From Candidatus Nanohalarchaeota archaeon (GTDB lineage Archaea > EX4484-52 > B79-G9), in NCBI GenBank assembly GCA_030594795.1, contig JAUVEK010000031.1, positions 1 to 11,769 on the forward strand: a DNA stretch of 11,769 nt. The letters are read 5' to 3'. How positions within the stretch are numbered: the first letter of the stretch is position 1; every line of letters begins with the position of its first letter. The position numbers and the translations under genes were made by a program. Shown here one piece after another: positions 5,007 through 11,765 of the stretch. Below the pieces are notes generated by a model that had not been told where the DNA came from, did no database searches, and was given only the letters and a program-made list of their open reading frames with translations.

Positions 5007-7517
5007 ATGTCAAAAATAAAAGAGATTCGCTTTAAAATGATATCTCCTGAAATAATAAGAAAACTCTCAGTAATGCCGGTCGTCACATCAGAAGTCTATG
5101 GCCCCGACGCATACCCTATAGACGGCGGCGTAATGGACCCTAAACTTGGCATCATTGACCCGGGCATGCGCTGCCAGACATGCGGCGGAAGAATCGGGGA
5201 ATGCACCGGCCACTTTGGCCATATAGAATTTGCGCGCCCCGTACTAAACATACTCTACCTGCCACAAATTCGCCTTATTCTAACCTATACATGCCACAAA
5301 TGCGGCGCCCTGCTCGCAGACAAAACAAAACTCGAGCAAGGCATTGCGCCAAAAAAACTCAAAGTTATGACAACATGCCCTGACTGTGGCGCAAAACAAG
5401 GCAAAATAAAACTCGAAAAACCCTCGACATTCGTAAGGGACAAACACCCACTAACCCCTGTAGAAATAAGAGAACACTTCGAAAAAATCTCAGATGAGAC
5501 AGCAAACCTAATAGGAATAAAAGGCGGGAGACCCGAATGGTTTATATTAACACTACTATTAGTCCCCCCCGTAACAGCAAGGCCGTCGATAACCCTCGAG
5601 AGCGGCGACCGCTCAGAAGACGACCTCACGCACAAACTCGTAGACATAATCCGCATTAACCATCGCCTTGCAGACAACCTCGAAATTGGCGCCCCGGACT
5701 TCATCATCGAGGACCTGTGGGAACTTCTCCAGTACCATGTAACCACATACTTCAACAACGAAATATCAAGCATACCGCCGGCAAGACACCGCTCAGGCCG
5801 CAGCCTGAAGACACTTGCGCAAAGACTCAAAAGCAAAGACGGCAGATTCCGCCACAACCTCACAGGCAAACGCGTAAACTACTGCGCAAGAACCGTAGTA
5901 TCACCAGACCCGAACATCAGCTTGAACGATGTCGGCGTCCCCGAATTAGTCGCAAAAGAACTCACAGTTCCAATTAAAGTCACAAAAAACAACATAAACG
6001 AACTAAAAGCACACATCAAAAACGGGCCAGATACGCACCCCGGGGCAAACTACGTAACCCGCCCGGATGGCATCAGGAAAAAAGTCATCAACGAAAACAA
6101 AGAATCAATCCTTGAGGAACTCGCACCCGGCCACATAGTCGAAAGGCACCTTATAGACGGCGACATCACCATCTTCAACAGGCAGCCCTCACTCCACCGG
6201 ATGTCGGTAATGGCGCACTACGCAAAAATCATGCCCCACAAGACATTCAGGCTAAACCTCTGCGTATGCAAACCCTACAACGCAGACTTCGACGGCGACG
6301 AGATGAACCTCCACGTACTCCAGACCGCAGAAGCAAGAGCAGAAGCAGAACAGCTTATGCTGGTCGAAAAAAACATAAGGTCTCCGCGCTTCGGCGGGCC
6401 GATAATGGGATGCGACCAGGACTACATATCCGGCGCATACCAGCTAACGAAAATCGGAACAACATTCACAAAACAGCAAACAGCCCAGATACTAATCAAC
6501 GCAGACATAATCGCTGACCTTAAAAAAGACACATATACAGGCAAAGAAATTTTCAGTTTCGCCATACCCAAAGGCATAAACCTTGAATACAAAGCCAACA
6601 CATGCCGCAAATGCGAAACATGCAAAAAGAAAGAATGCGAACACGACGCCTATGTGATCATAGAAGACGGCGAACTCAAAAAAGGCGTAATAGACACCAA
6701 CAGTATCGCAGCATTCAAAGGCAGGATAATCGACACTATCGACATGGAAAAGGGGCACTCACAGGCAAGACTCTTTTTGGACCAGATAACAAAAATCATA
6801 ACCAGAACAATGATGAAACAGGGATTCAGTATATCCCTTGACAACCTCGACACAGATAAAACAACCAGAACCAACATAGAAAAAGCCATCGACAAACAGC
6901 TGGAAGTAATCGAAAAACAAATAGAAGACTACAAAAAAGGAAAAATAGACGTCTCCCCTGGAAGAACACCGGAAGAAGCCCTCGAAGATATGATAATGAT
7001 CGAACTCTGGAAAATCACGAACATGACACAACAAATCATAGACAAAACCGTAGACGAGACAAACAGCGCAATAATCATGGCGCGAACCGGCGCCCGCGGC
7101 AGCATCCAGAACCTCGCGTACATGTCCGGGCTGGTCGGCCAGGAAACAATCAGAGGCAGGCGAATATTCCGCGGCTACACAGGAAGAACCCTCTCACACT
7201 TCAAAAAAGGCGACCTTAGTCCAACATCCCACGGCTTCGTACGCTCCTCATTCCAGAAAGGAATAGACCCGATAGAATTCTTCTTCGAAGTCATGAAAGG
7301 CCGCGAAGGAATAATGGACTCCTCACTAAAGACGCGTGTCAGCGGCTACATGCAGCGCCGCCTTGTAAGCGCCCTGCAGGACATAAAAGTAGGTGAAGAC
7401 TACCATGTCCGCGACAGTTCAGGCACAATAATCCAGTTCGTGCCTGGTGAAGACTGTGTGGACCCTGCAAAAAGCGACCGCGGCTACCTCGATAAACAAA
7501 TAATGACAAAACACTAA
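5007..7517 (+). CDS. rpoA1: RNA polymerase subunit A' (N-terminal part of A)
   Basis: 836 residues, slightly shorter than many archaeal A' subunits. A' carries the clamp, the active-site aspartates and the bridge helix. Seen: clamp zinc ligands C56, C59, C66, H69 and C96, C99, C124, C127; RPSITLESGDRSEDDLTHK; SGRSLKTLAQRLKSKDGRFR followed by HNLTGKRVNYCARTVVSPDPN; FNRQPSLHRMSVMAH; the catalytic magnesium motif NADFDGD at 425-431; an additional archaeal cysteine cluster C533, C536, C539, C544; GARGSIQNLAYMSGLVGQ; and the bridge-helix/C-terminal region SHGFVRSSFQKGIDP and SGYMQRRLVSALQDIKV. The start at 5007 has AGGTG eight bases upstream. The gene stops 11 bases before rpoA2, as in other archaea with split A. 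Confidence 0.97.
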   Translation: MSKIKEIRFKMISPEIIRKLSVMPVVTSEVYGPDAYPIDGGVMDPKLGIIDPGMRCQTCGGRIGECTGHFGHIEFARPVLNILYLPQIRLILTYTCHKCGALLADKTKLEQGIAPKKLKVMTTCPDCGAKQGKIKLEKPSTFVRDKHPLTPVEIREHFEKISDETANLIGIKGGRPEWFILTLLLVPPVTARPSITLESGDRSEDDLTHKLVDIIRINHRLADNLEIGAPDFIIEDLWELLQYHVTTYFNNEISSIPPARHRSGRSLKTLAQRLKSKDGRFRHNLTGKRVNYCARTVVSPDPNISLNDVGVPELVAKELTVPIKVTKNNINELKAHIKNGPDTHPGANYVTRPDGIRKKVINENKESILEELAPGHIVERHLIDGDITIFNRQPSLHRMSVMAHYAKIMPHKTFRLNLCVCKPYNADFDGDEMNLHVLQTAEARAEAEQLMLVEKNIRSPRFGGPIMGCDQDYISGAYQLTKIGTTFTKQQTAQILINADIIADLKKDTYTGKEIFSFAIPKGINLEYKANTCRKCETCKKKECEHDAYVIIEDGELKKGVIDTNSIAAFKGRIIDTIDMEKGHSQARLFLDQITKIITRTMMKQGFSISLDNLDTDKTTRTNIEKAIDKQLEVIEKQIEDYKKGKIDVSPGRTPEEALEDMIMIELWKITNMTQQIIDKTVDETNSAIIMARTGARGSIQNLAYMSGLVGQETIRGRRIFRGYTGRTLSHFKKGDLSPTSHGFVRSSFQKGIDPIEFFFEVMKGREGIMDSSLKTRVSGYMQRRLVSALQDIKVGEDYHVRDSSGTIIQFVPGEDCVDPAKSDRGYLDKQIMTKH

Positions 7518-7528
7518 CAGGTGAACAA

Positions 7529-8611
7529 ATGACAGAACAACTGCCAGGCCCTTACGAAAAAATAGACCTGAAAAAGAAAGACAAAGACATGCTCAAAAAA
7601 AGATACAAACAAATAAAATACGAAGTCGGCGAAGCAGTAGGCGTAATAGCAGCCCAGTCAATATCAGAACCTGCAACACAGACAACACTTCGGGCATACC
7701 ACTCAGAAGGCCGCACCCAGCTGGTCACGACAAAAGGCCTGCCAAGACTCATCGAACTATTTGACGCAAGAAAAATACCCAAAACACCGACAATGGAAAT
7801 CTACCTTGACAAAGAGCACAACAACAAAGAAGACGCGAGAAAAATAGCTGCAAAAATAAAAGAAACCAAACTAAAACACATATTAAAAGAAGACTCAATA
7901 GACCTGATAAATTTAAGAATCGAGCTTGTCCCGGACAGCACTCTCTTGCAAAATCTCGACATCACAACAGAAAGCATCATAACACTCATCAAAAAAAGCA
8001 TAAAACATATAAATATTAGCTGTGAAAACGAGGTAATAATGATTGAAATCGCGCAAGACAAAAAGCCGGATTTCACAATAAGCGACCTGCAATCCATCAG
8101 GGTCCGCGCAAGAAACCTCTTCACAAAAGGCATAAAAGGCATAGAGCAGGCAATAGTCGAATGCGAAAACAACCAATGGATAATAAAGACACTGGGCTCA
8201 AACCTCAAAAGAGTCCTCAAAATGCCAGGAATTGATGCATCAAGAATCACGTCAAACAATATATTTGAAGTTGCAAAGGTTCTTGGCATCGAAGCCGCAA
8301 GAAACGCGATAATAAAAGAAACAATAACCACAATGCGCGAACAGGGAGTAGACACCGACGTACGCCATCTCCTCCTCGTCGCAGACGCAATGACAAACGA
8401 CGGAACCATCCAGGCAATCGGCAGATACGGCCTTGCAGGCCAGAAATCATCAGTACTCTCAAGAGCAAACTTCGAAGAGACAGTAAAGCACCTGACCAAC
8501 GCAGCCTCCGGAGGAGAAATAGATCCACTCGAAAGCGTCATCGAAAACATAATAATAGGAAACATTGCGCCAATAGGCACAGGAATGATAAAACTAAAAG
8601 TAAAAGATTAA
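7529..8611 (+). CDS. rpoA2: RNA polymerase subunit A'' (C-terminal part of A)
   Basis: 360 residues, typical for A''. It contributes the trigger loop, jaw and part of the cleft. The trigger-loop region is at about residues 34-75: GEAVGVIAAQSISEPATQ, TTLRAYH with the conserved catalytic-type histidine H58, and KGLPRLIELFDARK. The C-terminal part has GIDASRITSNNIFEVAKVLG, then EAARNAII and the cleft segment HLLLVADAMTNDGTIQAIGRYGL, LSRANFEETVKHLTNAA. The start ATG 7529 has AGGTGA at 7519-7524. After the histidine the usual YAGV is replaced by SEGR, a divergent trigger-loop tip. The gene is 11 bases after rpoA1 and 19 before rpl30e. Confidence 0.97.
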   Translation: MTEQLPGPYEKIDLKKKDKDMLKKRYKQIKYEVGEAVGVIAAQSISEPATQTTLRAYHSEGRTQLVTTKGLPRLIELFDARKIPKTPTMEIYLDKEHNNKEDARKIAAKIKETKLKHILKEDSIDLINLRIELVPDSTLLQNLDITTESIITLIKKSIKHINISCENEVIMIEIAQDKKPDFTISDLQSIRVRARNLFTKGIKGIEQAIVECENNQWIIKTLGSNLKRVLKMPGIDASRITSNNIFEVAKVLGIEAARNAIIKETITTMREQGVDTDVRHLLLVADAMTNDGTIQAIGRYGLAGQKSSVLSRANFEETVKHLTNAASGGEIDPLESVIENIIIGNIAPIGTGMIKLKVKD

Positions 8612-8630
8612 CAATATCAACGGTGTTAAA

Positions 8631-8894
8631 ATGGACATAACAAAACTCATAAAAAATGCAATAGAAGCAGACAAAATAACAATCGGCACAGACTCAACCC
8701 TGAAATACCTGAACCACGACAAACTGGACTCAGCAATAATCGCATCTAACTGCCCCAAAAACATCAAATGCGACATAGAAAAGACAGCAAAACTCAGCAA
8801 CTCAAAAATATACACCTTCAGCGGAACAAGCATAGAGCTTGGCGCAACAGCAAGAAAGCCATTTTCAATATCCGTGCTGGGCATCAAAAAATAG
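8631..8894 (+). CDS. rpl30e: Ribosomal protein eL30 (L30e)
   Basis: An 87-residue protein of the L7Ae/L30e fold, found on the archaeal and eukaryotic large ribosomal subunit; it is slightly shorter than the usual 95-100 residues. Seen: MDITKLIKNAIEADKITIGT at the N-terminus, the central AIIASNCPKNIKCDIEK segment, then IYTFSGTSIELGATARKPF near the C-terminus, which is the family's characteristic end (the G-T-S-x-E-L-G-x-A pattern). GGTG at 8622-8625 lies five bases before the ATG. The position between rpoA2 and nusA is the classical archaeal one, and the gene shares the operon's A- and C-rich codon use. Confidence 0.94.
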   Translation: MDITKLIKNAIEADKITIGTDSTLKYLNHDKLDSAIIASNCPKNIKCDIEKTAKLSNSKIYTFSGTSIELGATARKPFSISVLGIKK

Positions 8895-8914
8895 TCAACA
8901 CCATCGTGAATCCA

Positions 8915-9334
8915 ATGTCAATAAAATACACAAATGACGACATACAAAACATCACAACATTCGAAAACATCACAAAATCACATGTTGTCGATTATGCAAA
9001 CGAAAACAACACATTATACTTCGTAATAAAAACAGACAACTTCAAAAAACTCATCGGCAAAAACGGCTCAAACATAAAAGAAATCCAGAAGAAAATGAAC
9101 CAGAACCTCATAATATACAAATATTCAGGAAACATCGAACAATTCACAAAGAATATCATAAATGTCCCTGTAAAAAAAATAAACATCACAGGAAATGACC
9201 AAAAAAAGACAATAAGCATCGAAATAGAAAAAAGAGATAAAGGCCTCTTAATAGGCAGGGGCGGAAAAAATATAAATATAATCAAAACGTTTTTAAAAAG
9301 ACAGCACAATATTGACAACATAAAAATAATTTAG
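8915..9334 (+). CDS. nusA: Archaeal NusA-like transcription elongation factor, two KH domains
   Basis: 139 residues, the normal size for archaeal NusA, which lacks the N-terminal polymerase-binding and S1 domains of bacterial NusA and consists of two KH RNA-binding domains. KH1 has the GxxG loop GKNG at residues 48-51 (KKLIGKNGSNIKEIQKK). KH2 has GRGG at 114-117 (GLLIGRGGKNINIIK). It probably binds nascent RNA and affects elongation or termination. Several starts are possible. ATG 8915 is preferred because CGTG at 8905-8908 sits at ribosome-binding distance; GTG 8906 overlaps that element. Upstream in-frame extension would overlap rpl30e. The gene is 20 bases after rpl30e and 20 before rps12. 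Codon use is very A-rich. Confidence 0.92.
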   Translation: MSIKYTNDDIQNITTFENITKSHVVDYANENNTLYFVIKTDNFKKLIGKNGSNIKEIQKKMNQNLIIYKYSGNIEQFTKNIINVPVKKINITGNDQKKTISIEIEKRDKGLLIGRGGKNINIIKTFLKRQHNIDNIKII

Positions 9335-9354
9335 ACAATTAAACGGTGAAAAAA

Positions 9355-9783
9355 ATGCCTGGTGGACTATACGCAGGAAGAAACCTGAAAAAGAACAGAA
9401 TAAAGAAAAAATGGAAATCAATAGACTTCGCAAGAAAGACACTGCGGCTCAAAGAAAAAACAGACCCACTGGAAGGCGCAGCCCAGGCAAAAGGCATAGT
9501 CCTCGAAAAAAGGCAGCTTGAAGCAAAACAGCCGCACTCAGGCATGCTAAAATGCGTGCGGGTTCAGCTAACCAAAAACGGCAAGCAAATAACAGCATTC
9601 TGCCCCCTGACAGGCGCGATAAACCACGTACAGGAACACGACGAAGTCCTCCTCGAAGGAATCGGCGGCTCAGAATCCGGCCCGAAAGGATCCCTCCCCT
9701 CAGTAAAATGGAAAGTCATCCAGGTAAACGGCATATCCTTAAACGAACTCATAAAAGGCAAAAAGAAAAGGCCAAGCAAATAA
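9355..9783 (+). CDS. rps12: Ribosomal protein uS12
   Basis: 142 residues, typical for archaeal uS12, a decoding-centre protein of the small subunit. Seen: the N-terminal MPGGLYAGRNLKKNR, then PLEGAAQAKGIVLEKRQLEA, LKCVRVQLTKNGKQITAFCP, INHVQEHDEVLLEGIGG and the C-terminal VNGISLNELIKGKKKRPSK. The start ATG 9355 has GGTG at 9345-9348, six bases upstream; GTG 9346 lies inside that site and is rejected. Both decoding loops carry unusual residues. The normally near-universal PNSA is PHSG, and the loop usually reading DIPGVRY or DLPGVRY is SLPSVKW. The frame is otherwise intact and the rest is well conserved, so the gene is likely functional. Confidence 0.96.
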   Translation: MPGGLYAGRNLKKNRIKKKWKSIDFARKTLRLKEKTDPLEGAAQAKGIVLEKRQLEAKQPHSGMLKCVRVQLTKNGKQITAFCPLTGAINHVQEHDEVLLEGIGGSESGPKGSLPSVKWKVIQVNGISLNELIKGKKKRPSK

Positions 9784-9799
9784 TAAATAAGACGATAGC

Positions 9800-10399
9800 A
9801 TGACAGAAATAAAACTATTCAACACATGGAGCACAGAAGGCATAAAAGTATCAGACCCGGGACTCGTAAACTGCATAAACCTGACCCCTACAATAGTGCC
9901 AAAAAGCGGCGGGCGCCACGCAAAAAACCCGTTCTATAAATCAAAGCTGAACATCACAGAGCGCCTGATAAACAAAATGTTCGTCGCCGGCCACAAAGGC
10001 AAAAAGCACAAATTCACAAGCGGCCACATCGTAGGCACCACGACAAAAACAGCAAAAATAGTAATAGACGCATTCCACATGATTGAAGAAAAAACCAAAA
10101 AGAACCCCGTCGAAGTTATGGTAAAGGCAATAGAAAACTCAGCCCCCTTTGAGGAAGTTCTCACATACCAGCGCGGCGGTATATTCGCAAGAGAATCAGT
10201 AGTAACAGCCCCCCAAAGAAGAGTAGACCTTGCGCTGAAGCACATAGCCCAAGGCTCATACCAGAGATGCGTAAAAACCAAAAAAACCGCAGCAGAAAGC
10301 CTGAGCAACGAACTGATATCAGCATACAAAAACGACCCGGCAAGCTACGCGATACAGGAAAAGACCCGAAGAGACAAAGAAGCCATGGGCGCCAGATAA
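9800..10399 (+). CDS. rps7: Ribosomal protein uS7
   Basis: 199 residues, normal for archaeal uS7, which organises the small-subunit head near the exit site. Seen: KLFNTWSTEGIKVSDPGLVN, the PKSGGRHAKNPFYKSKLNI segment, ITERLINKMF, then NPVEVMVKAIENSAPFEEV, the core TYQRGGIFARESVVTAPQRR and RVDLALKHIAQGSYQR, and the C-terminal SLSNELISAYKNDPASYAI. The start ATG 9800 has no GGTG upstream and is 16 bases after rps12, so translation is probably coupled. In many archaea fusA and tuf follow rps7; here a T-run terminator and recombination debris follow, making this the last gene of the operon. Confidence 0.97.
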   Translation: MTEIKLFNTWSTEGIKVSDPGLVNCINLTPTIVPKSGGRHAKNPFYKSKLNITERLINKMFVAGHKGKKHKFTSGHIVGTTTKTAKIVIDAFHMIEEKTKKNPVEVMVKAIENSAPFEEVLTYQRGGIFARESVVTAPQRRVDLALKHIAQGSYQRCVKTKKTAAESLSNELISAYKNDPASYAIQEKTRRDKEAMGAR

Positions 10400-10414
10400 A
10401 TACCAACCCCTCAA

Positions 10415-10423
10415 CTTTTTTTC
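10415..10423 (+). terminator. T-run terminator after rps7
   Basis: Seven consecutive T residues (10416-10422) lie 16 bases after the rps7 stop codon. Archaeal RNA polymerase terminates at such T-rich tracts without a hairpin. The position at the end of the operon fits. Confidence 0.6.
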
Positions 10424-10525
10424 TCAAAGCAATCCTGCAAATTTCTTAATATCATGATTAGCCACATGCGTATATATCTGCGTCGTCTTCAAATCATTAT
10501 GGTCTTTTTCACCCAAATAAGGATA
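10424..10525 (-). pseudogene. C-terminal remnant of a tyrosine recombinase (integrase/Xer family)
   Basis: On the minus strand a 33-codon open stretch ends at the stop codon at 10424-10426. It carries the catalytic-tyrosine end of tyrosine recombinases: DLKTTQIYTHV, where Y is the nucleophile, followed by ANHDIKKFAGLL. Upstream of it reads YLGEKDHND, resembling the LGH box just before the tyrosine. Immediately beyond (10526-10528) the frame hits a stop, and the sequence turns into direct repeats, so the rest of the gene, including the Arg and His boxes, is absent. The tail points toward the rps7 end. It is probably the remnant of an integrated element truncated by the repeat region. The match is short but distinctive. 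Confidence 0.75.
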
Positions 10526-10529
10526 TTAA

Positions 10530-10600
10530 TTGACAAAAGTGCGCTTTACCACCCAAAACGCCTATTATGTTGACAAAAGTATGCTTTATCCCCCAAAATG
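10530..10600 (+). repeat. Pair of 31-bp imperfect direct repeats
   Basis: Copies at 10530-10560 and 10570-10600 agree at 26 of 31 positions and begin with TTGACAAAAGT, with a common GCTTTA in the middle and CCCAAAA near the end. The copy-to-copy distance is 40 bp. Each copy contains a small AAAG/CTTT dyad around a 4-base centre. The first copy starts just where similarity to the recombinase remnant stops. Confidence 0.85.
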
Positions 10601-10638
10601 GCGCACAAAGCACACAAAAAGTCAACATAATAGGCGTT
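10557..10638 (+). repeat. Perfect 18-bp inverted repeat with 46-nt spacer
   Basis: AACGCCTATTATGTTGAC (10557-10574) has its exact reverse complement at 10621-10638. The left arm bridges the two direct repeats and shares TTGAC with the second. The spacer holds the rest of the second direct repeat and a C/A-rich stretch. The structure could be a recombination site, the ends of a small non-autonomous element, or a large hairpin in RNA. No gene is present between 10526 and 10701. Confidence 0.85.
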
Positions 10639-10675
10639 ATATGAAATTCCGAACCCCTATTGAAAACACAGAAAA

Positions 10676-10683
10676 TATTTAAA
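10676..10683 (+). promoter_or_regulatory. TATA box for the cysteine-rich protein gene
   Basis: TATTTAAA, preceded by an A-rich BRE-like stretch, lies with its centre about 23 bases before ATG 10702. The expected transcription start therefore falls at or just next to the start codon, which points to a leaderless mRNA. No ribosome-binding site is seen before the ATG, in agreement. Confidence 0.6.
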
Positions 10684-10701
10684 AACAAAGAACATTATAT
10701 T

Positions 10702-11649
10702 ATGAAGATGAAAAATATGAATAAAAAAATCTTTATCAGTATAGGAATCTTAGTTATAGGGATCGTTTTGATTTCGGGATTCTATCTGCTTAGTCAAAAT
10801 TCAGAAAAAGTTATTGTTATCAATAGTGAGAATGATTTAGAGGATGCTGTTGGTAAAAATGTTTTCGTTAAGGCAGATCTATACGCGAGTAAATTACCAA
10901 TTTTAAAATTAGGTGATACTTGGATATATTGTTGGGATAGTCAACAAAAAGATATGCATAGTGGTACTGCAGCAGATATTATTAAAGAGTATGGTCTTGA
11001 AAGATTCTCTAATCAATCAATAAAGGTTAAAGTTTGGGGAAAATTGACAATACATCAGTCTGAATTTGATGAAGAAGGTAGTATGACTTCTGATCAACTC
11101 ATTCATGGTAACTACGAGATAATATATTATCGGATAGAAACAGTTCCGACTGAAAAACCCTCTGAATGCATTCCTGATAGAACAAGCTATGAAATAGAAT
11201 ATGGTCTAAATGAATGTGATCCGTGTTGTTCTAAAAAATGTTACCATTTACCGGTGGGTTGTGTGGAACTCCCAAATGGTACTGGCTTTTGTAGCCCATC
11301 TCATATGTGTGGCGAGGACCCTGGTAAAGTAAAATTTGAGGATATACAAAGTTGTGAGAGTAAAGAAGATAGACAAGATTGTTATTGGGAGGTTATTTAT
11401 GATGCAATTCATCCAAAAGAATGCCAATATGATTATGATAGTGAAGAATGCAAAACTAAGAAAGAAGAAAATGCCAGAATCATATTCCAAAATAATTATT
11501 GTAAGTTTGTTGAAGATATGGCTATTGGTGTAAACGATGAGTGTTATAGTTTCATTGGGAACTATTTTCCATCACAAGAATTGTGTAACAAAATTAATAA
11601 CGAGATTTACAGAAAAGCTTGTATTAAAAATATTAGCTCAGGATCTTGA
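10702..11649 (+). CDS. Membrane-anchored cysteine-rich extracellular protein, unknown function
   Basis: 315 residues from ATG 10702, chosen because a TATA box sits at leaderless distance; in-frame ATG 10708 and 10717 are alternatives. A basic N-terminus is followed by one hydrophobic helix (about 10-31) without a lipobox cysteine, so the protein is anchored with the rest outside. Residues 35-150 look beta-rich (VIVINSENDLEDAVGKNVFV, then SIKVKVWGKLTIH). Residues 156-203 form a dense cluster with CDPCCSKKC (172-180). Residues 218-307 hold paired cysteines, C218/C227, C241/C250, C267/C281 and C295/C307, in helix-like segments such as DCYWEVIYD, DECYSFIGNY and KACI. There are 17 cysteines in all. 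Codons are T-rich (GGT, GAT, ATT), unlike the operon, suggesting later arrival. I do not recognise the family. Confidence 0.75.
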   Translation: MKMKNMNKKIFISIGILVIGIVLISGFYLLSQNSEKVIVINSENDLEDAVGKNVFVKADLYASKLPILKLGDTWIYCWDSQQKDMHSGTAADIIKEYGLERFSNQSIKVKVWGKLTIHQSEFDEEGSMTSDQLIHGNYEIIYYRIETVPTEKPSECIPDRTSYEIEYGLNECDPCCSKKCYHLPVGCVELPNGTGFCSPSHMCGEDPGKVKFEDIQSCESKEDRQDCYWEVIYDAIHPKECQYDYDSEECKTKKEENARIIFQNNYCKFVEDMAIGVNDECYSFIGNYFPSQELCNKINNEIYRKACIKNISSGS

Positions 11650-11652
11650 ACT

Positions 11653-11765
11653 CTAAAATTTTCCTTCGGAATGTTGCACTAAATTTTAGCCCTTCGGGGA
11701 ATATAACACGCATTAACCGACTACGCTCGGTTACACCCCGCTCCGTCCAAATCGCCTAACGGCGA
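11653..11765 (+). repeat. Cluster of consecutive short palindromes/hairpins
   Basis: After the stop codon at 11649 the sequence is a chain of dyads. CTAAAATTT (11653-11661) pairs with AAATTTTAG (11681-11689), enclosing a short TCC-TTC-GGA dyad. CCC-TTCG-GGG lies at 11690-11699. TAACCGA/TCGGTTA lies at 11714-11720/11727-11733. TCGCC/GGCGA lies at 11752-11756/11761-11765. No coding is seen. The first stem may end transcription of the cysteine-rich gene; the rest resembles the hairpin-rich spacers of some archaeal accessory regions. The cluster may continue beyond the window. Confidence 0.6.

Noticed and set aside
4960..5019. A 19-codon frame (ATG 4960) overlapping the start of rpoA1, possible upstream frame.
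   Set aside because: It has no ribosome-binding site and an unremarkable composition; the AGGTG inside it serves rpoA1.
8768..8914. A longer nusA reaching back into rpl30e.
   Set aside because: It would overlap most of the eL30 C-terminal half, its extra residues are rich in basic, out-of-frame-like sequence, and the 139-residue form from 8915 has the normal family length.
10530..10600. Direct repeats considered as a minimal CRISPR array.
   Set aside because: There are only two imperfect copies with a 9-bp gap rather than a spacer of about 30 bp, and no cas gene is nearby.
10557..11765. An integron-like cassette: recombinase tail, inverted repeat, a promoter-bearing gene and GCCTAAC.
   Set aside because: The inverted repeat ends do not match the RYYYAAC/GTTRRRY core pair, the spacer lacks attC architecture, and the recombinase tail shows nothing specific to IntI. 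Only one half-core is present at the window edge.
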